DNA from: JBQCHF01 sp051953655
GTDB taxonomy: Bacteria; Actinomycetota; Actinomycetes; Motilibacterales; Motilibacteraceae
Reading direction: 5' to 3'
DNA length: 10,914 nt
Assembly (NCBI GenBank): GCA_051953655.1
Contig: JBQCIO010000282.1
Location: 1-10,914, forward strand
Below the pieces are notes generated by a model. The model saw only the letters and a list, made by a program, of their open reading frames with translations. It was not told the DNA's origin and made no database searches. Positions 6,099-10,914 of the stretch are shown piece after piece. Made by a program: the position numbers and the translations under genes. The first letter of the stretch is position 1, and each line of letters starts with the position of its first letter.

Positions 6099-8074
6099 TG
6101 GCCGGCCTCGGCGAGGGGCCCGGCCCCTACCGCTACGGCGCTTTCCACGAGGGCCCCGACCCGCTGGCTCCGCCCTACGACGTCCGCCGCGCCGTCGACG
6201 AGCTCGGCCGCGAGGTCCTCAACGGGCAGACTCCGCGGGAGGCGCTGCGCGACCTGCTGCGCCGCGGCATGGACGGCCGGAAGGGCCTCGACGACCTGCT
6301 GCGGGAGGCCCGCCGACGTCGTCGCGAGGCACGCGAGCGCGGCCGGCTGGACGGCACGCTGGAGCAGGTGCGCTCCATGCTGGACAAGGCGATCGGGCAG
6401 GAGCGGGCCGAACTCTTCCCCGACCCCAGCGACGACGCCCGGTTCCGCGAGGCGCAGCTGGACGCGCTGCCCGGCGACACCGCGCGGGCGGTCCGCGAGC
6501 TGTCGAGCTACGACTGGACGTCGGAGCAGGCCCGGCAGACGTTCGACCAGCTGCAGGACCTGCTGCGCCGCGAGGTGCTGGACAGCCAGTTCCGCGGGAT
6601 GAAGCAGGCGCTCGAGGGCGCCGACCCGTCCGCCATGCAGCGGGTCAAGGACATGCTCGGCGACCTCAACCGCATGCTCGAGTCCGATGCGCGCGGCGAG
6701 CACACCCAGCAGCAGTTCGACGACTTCATGGACACGTACGGGGACATGTTCCCCGACAACCCGTCGGACCTGTCCGAGCTGGTCGACTCCCTCGCCCGCC
6801 GCGCCGCAGCCGCCGAGCGGCTCATGCGCTCGCTCACGCCGGAGCAGCGCGAGGAGCTCTACAACCTCATGCAGCAGGCGCTGGGCGACCTCGACCTCGC
6901 CCGCGAGATGGAGTCGCTCAACTCCCAGCTGCGCGCCCGCCGGCCGGACCTGGACTGGGGCAGCCGGGAGCGGATGAGCGGCGACCAGCCCCTCGGCATG
7001 GGCGACGCCACCAGCGCGCTGGAGGACCTGGCCGACCTCGAGGAGCTCGAGTCCTCGCTGGGCCAGGACTACCCGGGCGCCTCGCTGGACGACGTCGACG
7101 AGGAGGCGGTGCGCCGCGCCCTGGGCCGCGGCGCCGTCGACGACCTCGAGGCCCTGCGGCAGCTCGAGCGGGAGCTGGAGGAGCAGGGCTACCTGCAGCG
7201 CAGCGGCGGCCGGCTCGACCTCACGCCCAAGGCCGTGCGCCGGCTCGGGCAGACCGCGCTGCGCAAGGTGTTCGCGCAGCTGGAGTCCCCCGGCCGCGGC
7301 GACCACGACGTCCGCGACGCCGGGTCCGCCGGCGAGCGCACGGGCGCGACGCGCGCCTGGGAGTTCGGCGACGAGCAGCCGATCGACGTCGTCCGCACGG
7401 TGTCGAACGCGGTGCGGCGCACGGCTTCTCTGGGCGGGGGCTCGGTGAAGCTGGCCGTCGAGGACTTCGAGGTGGTGGAGACCGAACGGCGCACCACCGC
7501 CGCGGTGGCGCTGCTGGTCGACCTGTCCTACTCGATGGTGCTGCGCGACACCTGGGGCGCGGCCAAGGAGACCGCGCTCGCCCTGCACGCGCTGGTCACC
7601 GGGCAGTTCCCCCAGGACGCCGTGCAGATCATCGGGTTCTCGGCCTACGGCCGGGTGCTCCAGCCGACCGACCTCGCCTCGCTCGAGGCCGACATGGTGC
7701 AGGGCACCAACCTGCAGCACGCCCTCATGCTGGCTGGCCGGTTCCTGGACAAGCACCCCAACGCCGAGCCGGTCGTCATGGTCGTCACCGACGGCGAGCC
7801 CACCGCCCACCTCATGCCCGACGGACGCGCCTGGTTCGCCTGGCCGCCCGAGCCGGAGACGGTCACGGCCACCATCGCCGAGGTCGACCGGATGACCCGG
7901 CGGGGCGCCACGCTCAACGTCTTCCTGCTCGACGACGACCCGCGGCTCGAGGCGTTCGTCCAGGAGGTGGCCCGCCGCAACGGGGGCCGGGTGCTGGCGC
8001 CGTCGCCGGAACGGCTCGGCCAGTACGTCGTGAGCGACTACCTTCGCGCCAGACGGGGGCGCCGCGCCCGCTGA
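6098..8074 (+). CDS. VWA-domain protein, partner of the AAA+ ATPase (Rv0959-like)
   Basis: This 658-residue protein, probably cytosolic, has no signal peptide or membrane segment. Residues 1-60 are followed by an Arg/Glu-rich stretch (about 61-85). A long, mostly helical, charged region then runs to about 365, including an acidic part around 303-363. The C-terminal VWA domain (about 466-650) has an intact MIDAS: DLSYS (D475, S477, S479), T537 in QGTNL, and D565 in VVTDGEP. It should therefore bind a divalent metal and a partner carboxylate. ATG 6098 shares its A with the TGA of the ATPase gene (TGATG), so translation is coupled and the two products are probably made in fixed ratio. The layout matches AAA+/VWA pairs such as RavA-ViaA and NorQ-NorD, and the protein most resembles mycobacterial Rv0959. 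Client and function are unknown. Confidence 0.87.
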   Translation: MAGLGEGPGPYRYGAFHEGPDPLAPPYDVRRAVDELGREVLNGQTPREALRDLLRRGMDGRKGLDDLLREARRRRREARERGRLDGTLEQVRSMLDKAIGQERAELFPDPSDDARFREAQLDALPGDTARAVRELSSYDWTSEQARQTFDQLQDLLRREVLDSQFRGMKQALEGADPSAMQRVKDMLGDLNRMLESDARGEHTQQQFDDFMDTYGDMFPDNPSDLSELVDSLARRAAAAERLMRSLTPEQREELYNLMQQALGDLDLAREMESLNSQLRARRPDLDWGSRERMSGDQPLGMGDATSALEDLADLEELESSLGQDYPGASLDDVDEEAVRRALGRGAVDDLEALRQLERELEEQGYLQRSGGRLDLTPKAVRRLGQTALRKVFAQLESPGRGDHDVRDAGSAGERTGATRAWEFGDEQPIDVVRTVSNAVRRTASLGGGSVKLAVEDFEVVETERRTTAAVALLVDLSYSMVLRDTWGAAKETALALHALVTGQFPQDAVQIIGFSAYGRVLQPTDLASLEADMVQGTNLQHALMLAGRFLDKHPNAEPVVMVVTDGEPTAHLMPDGRAWFAWPPEPETVTATIAEVDRMTRRGATLNVFLLDDDPRLEAFVQEVARRNGGRVLAPSPERLGQYVVSDYLRARRGRRAR

Positions 8075-8080
8075 GGTGCC

Positions 8081-8085
8081 GGAGG
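8081..8085 (+). promoter_or_regulatory. Ribosome binding site supporting the GTG start of the VOC gene
   Basis: GGAGG lies 6 nt before the GTG at 8092 and just after the VWA stop at 8074. It supports GTG 8092 as start and translation from the operon message. Confidence 0.7.
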
Positions 8086-8091
8086 CAGGGC

Positions 8092-8496
8092 GTGGACTGG
8101 AAGCTCGAGCTGATCGTGGTGCCGGTGTCGGACGTGGACCGCGCCAAGGAGTTCTACGCCGAGCAGGCCGGCTTCGGCGTCGACGTCGACCACCGCCAGG
8201 GCGACTTCCGGGTGGTCCAGCTGAGCCCGCCGGGGTCCGCCTGCGCCATCGCCCTGATGCCGAACCCGGAGTCGGCCGGCACGTTGAACGGCCTGCACCT
8301 GGTGGTGTCCGACGCCTTGGCCGCCCGGGACGAGCTGGTCGCCCGCGGCGTGGAGGTGCGCGGCCCCTTCCATTTCTCCGCCGGCGGTGAGACCGATGGG
8401 CCGGACCCGGAGCGGCGGGACTACAACACCTTCCTGCACTTCTCCGACCCGGACGGGAACGGGTGGCTGGTGCAGGAGGTGCGGAGCCGGGGGTAG
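8092..8496 (+). CDS. VOC-superfamily (glyoxalase/bleomycin-resistance fold) protein
   Basis: This small cytosolic protein of 134 residues contains two paired beta-alpha-beta-beta-beta units. The first opens with ELIVVPVSDVDRAKEFYAEQAGF (about 6-28) and the second with NGLHLVVSDALAARDELVARG (about 67-87). It ends with the common signature FSDPDGNGWLVQEV (117-130). Possible metal ligands are H69 and E129. The His usually found five residues before the V-x-D of the first unit is absent (L7), so it may not be a classic metal-dependent glyoxalase I. Other VOC activities, or simple ligand binding as in resistance proteins, fit equally well. It follows the VWA gene by 17 bp with its own GGAGG, so it is probably the third gene of that operon. 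Whether it is functionally tied to the ATPase pair cannot be told here. Confidence 0.82.
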   Translation: MDWKLELIVVPVSDVDRAKEFYAEQAGFGVDVDHRQGDFRVVQLSPPGSACAIALMPNPESAGTLNGLHLVVSDALAARDELVARGVEVRGPFHFSAGGETDGPDPERRDYNTFLHFSDPDGNGWLVQEVRSRG

Positions 8497-8751
8497 GTAG
8501 CTCGCCGGCGGATCATGATGCTGGCTGAGCGTGGCGAGGGTGCAAGGGGTCTCAGGATCCGCGAGTTCCTGTTGCTGGTCCGGTTCTTCGTGCGACTGCC
8601 GTGACACGCGGGCATGTCGCACGACAGCCTTCACTCGCGCCATCAGCGGGCCCGCAGCCCGGTTGCGAGACTCGCGCCGCGCCCCACTCCCCCCCGTCAC
8701 CAGCGCCGTTGACCGGGCGAGACGCTCCCCGGCGGCCGGCCGCCTGACAAC
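8497..8751. other. Gene-free stretch between the VOC and GNAT genes
   Basis: 255 bp without a convincing gene on either strand. The middle part, about 8550-8640, looks less GC-rich than its surroundings. It contains the self-complementary ATCATGAT at 8512-8519 and a hairpin at 8588-8624. The right end must hold the GNAT promoter. No Shine-Dalgarno precedes the GNAT ATG at 8752. Confidence 0.5.
8588..8624. terminator. Candidate hairpin terminator after the AAA+/VWA/VOC operon
   Basis: A 9-bp perfect stem (TCGTGCGAC at 8588-8596 with GTCGCACGA at 8616-8624) is extended by an inner 4-bp stem (TGCC 8597-8600 with GGCA 8611-8614) past one bulged T. It lies 91 bp after the VOC stop with no T-run. 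A terminator is the simplest reading; part of a dispersed intergenic repeat is the alternative. Confidence 0.45.
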
Positions 8752-9417
8752 ATGACCGCCGTGACCAGCCCGAACCTGTCGCAGGAGCGCCCCACCGCTC
8801 CCGACGCCCGCCCCCTCGTCGGAAGCGTCGTCCGCCTGGAGCTCGCCACCCCGGACGACGCCGCTGAGCTCTTCACGGCTCTCGACGACGAGCGGGTCTG
8901 GGCAGCCGGCCACGGTGGCGGACCGGCCGGCAGGCCCCGCGACGCGGAGGGCACCGAGAAGATCCTCAGGGCTGCACTGAGCGCCCACGCCCGCGGCGAG
9001 CGCGTCCCCTACGTCGTCCGACTGGTGGCGGACGGCCCGCTGGGCGCCGCGGGCACGGTGGTCGGCACCACGAGCATCGGCGACGTGGACCTGGTGAACG
9101 AGCGGGCGCACGTCGGGTGGACCGCCTACGGGGTGTCGTGGTGGGGCACCGCGGTGAACCCGGAGTGCAAGCTGCTGCTGCTCGGCCACGCCTTCGACGA
9201 CTGCGGTCTCGGACGGATCAAGATCCAGACGGACGCGATCAACACCCGGTCCCAGGCCGCGATCGCCAAGCTGGGCGCCACCCGCGAGGGGGTGCTGCGG
9301 CGGCACCTGCGGCGGGCCGACGGCACCTTCCGGGACACCGTGGTGTTCTCGGTGCTGAAGGACGAGTGGCCGGCCGTCCGGCAGGGGTTGCTCGAACGGT
9401 TGCACCCGTCCGCATGA
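8752..9417 (+). CDS. GNAT-family N-acetyltransferase, RimJ/RimL-like
   Basis: This 221-residue cytosolic enzyme is predicted to transfer an acetyl group from acetyl-CoA to an amine. It could act on a protein N-terminus, as RimJ/RimL do, or on a small molecule. About 24 variable residues precede the fold, which begins GSVVRLELATPDDAAELF. The core shows GTTSIGDVD (105-113), RAHVGWTAYGVSWWGTAVNPE (118-138) with the CoA-contacting strand and loop, LLLGHAFDDCGLGRIKIQTDAINTRSQAAIAKLGATREGVLRRH (142-185), and a final FRDTVVFSVLKDEW strand. The NTRSQAAIAKLGA helix is typical of this subgroup. ATG 8752 is taken as start; GTG 8761 is an in-frame alternative, and neither has a Shine-Dalgarno. An inverted repeat covers the stop codon. 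Substrate cannot be read from sequence. Confidence 0.88.
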   Translation: MTAVTSPNLSQERPTAPDARPLVGSVVRLELATPDDAAELFTALDDERVWAAGHGGGPAGRPRDAEGTEKILRAALSAHARGERVPYVVRLVADGPLGAAGTVVGTTSIGDVDLVNERAHVGWTAYGVSWWGTAVNPECKLLLLGHAFDDCGLGRIKIQTDAINTRSQAAIAKLGATREGVLRRHLRRADGTFRDTVVFSVLKDEWPAVRQGLLERLHPSA

Positions 9418-9439
9418 ACGTTGCGAATCGGGTGCTACC
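9398..9439 (+). terminator. Inverted repeat spanning the GNAT stop codon, likely terminator
   Basis: GGTTGCACCCG (9398-9408) pairs with CGGGTGCTACC (9429-9439) in 10 of 11 positions (one T-T mismatch). An inner 4-bp stem joins CGCA 9411-9414 and TGCG 9422-9425. The TGA at 9415-9417 lies in the loop. The next gene starts at 9476, so the hairpin sits between the two transcription units. Confidence 0.55.
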
Positions 9440-9443
9440 TCTC

Positions 9444-9457
9444 AAGTCAGAAGTCAG
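9444..9457 (+). repeat. Tandem AAGTCAG heptamer upstream of the EAL-CBS gene
   Basis: Two adjacent perfect copies of AAGTCAG (9444-9450, 9451-9457) lie 19 bp before the GTG at 9476, just after the GNAT hairpin. This 36-bp space must contain the EAL gene's own promoter if the hairpin terminates. The repeat could be a regulator site or chance. Confidence 0.4.
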
Positions 9458-9475
9458 GGCGTCGAGAGTTCAGGT

Positions 9476-10612
9476 GTGGCCTCGGTCCCCCCGCCTCGCC
9501 GCGACGACGGACCGCTGGCCGACGCCTTCGCGACCGCCTTCACCGTCGGCTCCGACGACACGCTCCCCAGCCCCCGGCTGGTGGCCCAGCCCATCATCGA
9601 CATCGCCGACGCGCGGGTGGCCGGCTACGAGCTGCTCTCGCGTTTCGCCGGCCCGCCGGTCTCGTCGCCGGACACCTGGTTCGCGGCAGCCCGCGAGCAC
9701 GGCCACGAGATCGCCCTCACCGTCGACGTCCTCGAGCAGGCGCTGGCGCTGCGTGCCGACCTGGCCGGCGACCGCTTCGTCACCGTCAACCTCGAGCCGC
9801 ACCTGCTGCTCGAGCCCGCCGTGCAGGAGGTCCTGTTCGGCGGGCGGAGCCTGGCCCGGCTCGTCGTCGAGCTGACCGAGCACACCCAGGCCGACGATCA
9901 GCAGGCGCTCATCGGCGCGTTGGACCGGGTCCGTTCGGCCGGAGCCCTGGTCGCCATCGACGACGCCGGCACCGGCTACGCCGGACTCTCCGCGCTGCTC
10001 GCGCTGCGCCCGGACATCGTCAAGCTCGACCGCGAGCTGGTCGCCGGCATCCACCGCGACCCGGTCCGCCGGGCCCTGGTGGAGATGCTCGGCGACCTGC
10101 TCGGGCGGATGGACGCCTGGCTGCTGGCCGAGGGCATCGAGGAGCAGGGCGAGCTCGAGGTGCTGGCCGAGCTGGAGGTGCCGCTGGCCCAGGGCTGGCT
10201 GCTCGGTCGCCCGGCCGCCCCGTTCGCCGAGCTGGCCGACGACGTCCGGCGGCTGCTCGTGGCGACCACCGCGCGCAGCACCCTGAGCGACCATGTCGCG
10301 CCGCTGGTCCACCGCTGCGAGGTCGTCCTCGACGCGAGGATCCCCTTGCCGGGCCAGGTCTGCGTGGCCGCCGACGGCGCTCCCGACCTCGTGGGAGTGC
10401 TCGACGTCGGCGGTCAGCACGCCCTCGCGCCGGCGATGACGGTGGCGCCCTCCACCAGCGTCGTCGACGCGGCCCACCGGGCCATGTCCCGGTCCGTCCA
10501 GCACCGCAACGTGCCGCTCGTCTGCACCGACGGGCGGGGCAGCGTGCTCGGGCTGGTCGAGGTGGCCGACCTGGTCACCGCCCTCACCGGCGCCGCGCTG
10601 CCGTCGGGCTGA
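9476..10612 (+). CDS. EAL-domain c-di-GMP phosphodiesterase with C-terminal CBS-like domains
   Basis: This 378-residue soluble protein is predicted to hydrolyse cyclic di-GMP to pGpG. The EAL domain spans about 33-255. All main catalytic positions are present: E52 in ELLSRF (the EAL position), N105 in VNLEP, E132 in ELTEH, D162/D163 in AIDDAGTGY, K184 in VKLD, E219/E222 in AEGIEE and Q239 in AQGWLLGRP. Activity is therefore plausible. Residues about 265-375 look like a CBS pair: GVLDVGG and then VAPSTSVVDAAHRAMSRSVQHRNVPLVCTDGRGSVLGLVEVADLVTAL. Such domains commonly bind adenine nucleotides. There is no GGDEF, transmembrane or response-regulator domain. The start is GTG 9476 with no clear Shine-Dalgarno. 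A DUF1059 gene follows 64 bp later. The EAL call is strong; the CBS call is somewhat weaker. Confidence 0.9.
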   Translation: MASVPPPRRDDGPLADAFATAFTVGSDDTLPSPRLVAQPIIDIADARVAGYELLSRFAGPPVSSPDTWFAAAREHGHEIALTVDVLEQALALRADLAGDRFVTVNLEPHLLLEPAVQEVLFGGRSLARLVVELTEHTQADDQQALIGALDRVRSAGALVAIDDAGTGYAGLSALLALRPDIVKLDRELVAGIHRDPVRRALVEMLGDLLGRMDAWLLAEGIEEQGELEVLAELEVPLAQGWLLGRPAAPFAELADDVRRLLVATTARSTLSDHVAPLVHRCEVVLDARIPLPGQVCVAADGAPDLVGVLDVGGQHALAPAMTVAPSTSVVDAAHRAMSRSVQHRNVPLVCTDGRGSVLGLVEVADLVTALTGAALPSG

Positions 10613-10665
10613 CCCCACGATGTCCCGGTCCCCCGCCGGGCGAGCACCGACATCCCTTGCAAGCG

Positions 10666-10671
10666 AAGGAG
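10666..10671 (+). promoter_or_regulatory. Strong ribosome binding site for the DUF1059 gene
   Basis: AAGGAG lies 5 nt before the ATG at 10677. It is the best Shine-Dalgarno in the right half of the window, suggests high expression, and fixes the start of this very short gene. Confidence 0.75.
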
Positions 10672-10676
10672 ACCGG

Positions 10677-10847
10677 ATGAAGAAGTTCCGCTGTGGAGAC
10701 GTGGTGCCCGGCTGCACGGTCAGCTTCACCGGCACGGAGGACGCGATCCTCGCCGACGTGGCCGCGCACGCCGCCCGCGCCCACGGGCTGACCGAGGTCC
10801 CGCCCGAGCTCGTGCTCCAGGTGCGCGAGGCGATGATCGCCGCCTGA
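10677..10847 (+). CDS. DUF1059 small protein
   Basis: This 56-residue soluble protein of unknown function matches the DUF1059 pattern: MKKFRCGDVVPGCTVSFTGT, then a helix ending HAARAHGLTEVPPEL. Conserved-looking C6, C13, H31 and H36 (CX6C and HX4H) could bind a metal, but this is inference. ATG 10677 is fixed by AAGGAG; the frame is open back to 10620, but that extension has no RBS or family match. It follows the EAL-CBS gene by 64 bp on the same strand and may be cotranscribed, although the strong RBS would also suit an independent small mRNA. Family members are usually short single-domain proteins, so it appears complete. A hairpin covers its stop codon. Confidence 0.82.
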   Translation: MKKFRCGDVVPGCTVSFTGTEDAILADVAAHAARAHGLTEVPPELVLQVREAMIAA

Positions 10848-10862
10848 CGACGTCGGGCGGCG
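10838..10862 (+). terminator. Hairpin across the DUF1059 stop codon, likely terminator
   Basis: CGCCGCC (10838-10844) pairs with GGCGGCG (10856-10862), extended inward by a G-T wobble and three more pairs to a 3-nt loop, giving an 11-bp stem. The stop codon at 10845-10847 lies in the stem. No T-run follows; the next bases are AT-richer (AGCAACAAACAG, 10872-10883). Confidence 0.5.
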
Positions 10863-10914
10863 CGACCGGTAGCAACAAACAGTCAGGGCCGCACACGCAC
10901 CACACGGTGACCAC

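Noticed and set aside
6083..7810. 575-codon open frame on the minus strand opposite the VWA gene
   Set aside because: Antisense shadow from GC-rich codons: Val/Leu/Gly/Arg/His-rich, no family resemblance, and the plus strand carries a clear VWA gene with intact MIDAS.
4710..8074. A (bacterio)chlorophyll or cobalamin metal chelatase
   Set aside because: No large chelatase H/N subunit or other tetrapyrrole gene in the window; the family also includes general MoxR-type remodelling ATPases.
10726..10914. Minus-strand open frame at the right edge as the next gene
   Set aside because: It runs antisense into the DUF1059 gene, has no recognisable motif, and its left part is Arg/Pro/Ala shadow sequence.
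1..10914. Mobile element, CRISPR array, tRNA or toxin-antitoxin locus
   Set aside because: No transposase, integrase, spaced repeats, tRNA-like fold or paired toxin-antitoxin genes could be found on either strand.

Overview
The window is about 10.9 kb of very GC-rich DNA with strong G/C bias at third codon positions, several GTG starts and typical actinobacterial gene families. It looks like a chromosome segment of a high-GC Actinomycetota species. Overall character suggests Geodermatophilaceae or a relative, but that family-level guess comes from memory and is weak. I see no insertion sequence, phage gene, CRISPR array, tRNA or rRNA.

Left part (1-3608). The 3' end of greA (+) runs off the left edge and meets a minus-strand block head-on at a strong shared hairpin terminator (361-397). 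Read 5'->3', the minus-strand block is ilvA (threonine ammonia-lyase with a C-terminal ACT domain), then a DrrA-type ABC ATPase, then a DrrB-type ABC-2 permease. The two transporter genes overlap by four bases (GTGA). They lie 109 bp after ilvA and probably have their own promoter.

Middle (3609-8496). A 112-bp divergent intergenic region separates ilvA from a gene for a secreted metzincin-type zinc protease (signal peptide, Thr-rich linker, HELGHATNLDH). A 16-bp hairpin terminator follows. Next is a three-gene operon: an AAA+ ATPase related to magnesium-chelatase subunit I and MoxR, a large VWA-domain partner (1-nt TGATG overlap), and a small VOC-fold protein 17 bp further on. The first two resemble the M. 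tuberculosis pair Rv0958/Rv0959, of unknown function. The ATPase gene seems to be read from a leaderless GTG placed 6 nt after a perfect TAnnnT -10 element.

Right part (8497-10914). A 255-bp gene-free stretch with a hairpin precedes a RimJ/RimL-like GNAT acetyltransferase. The GNAT gene has an inverted repeat spanning its stop codon. After it come an EAL-domain c-di-GMP phosphodiesterase fused to a CBS-like regulatory region, and a 56-residue DUF1059 protein with a strong ribosome binding site and a hairpin across its stop codon.

The gene content is mostly ordinary housekeeping and accessory material. The part closest to an undescribed system is the AAA+/VWA(/VOC) operon. It has the layout of a metallochaperone or complex-remodelling machine (compare RavA-ViaA, NorQ-NorD, CbbQ-CbbO), a Cys cluster inserted in the ATPase and an Asn in place of the usual Walker B Asp. 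No client protein is encoded beside it in this window.
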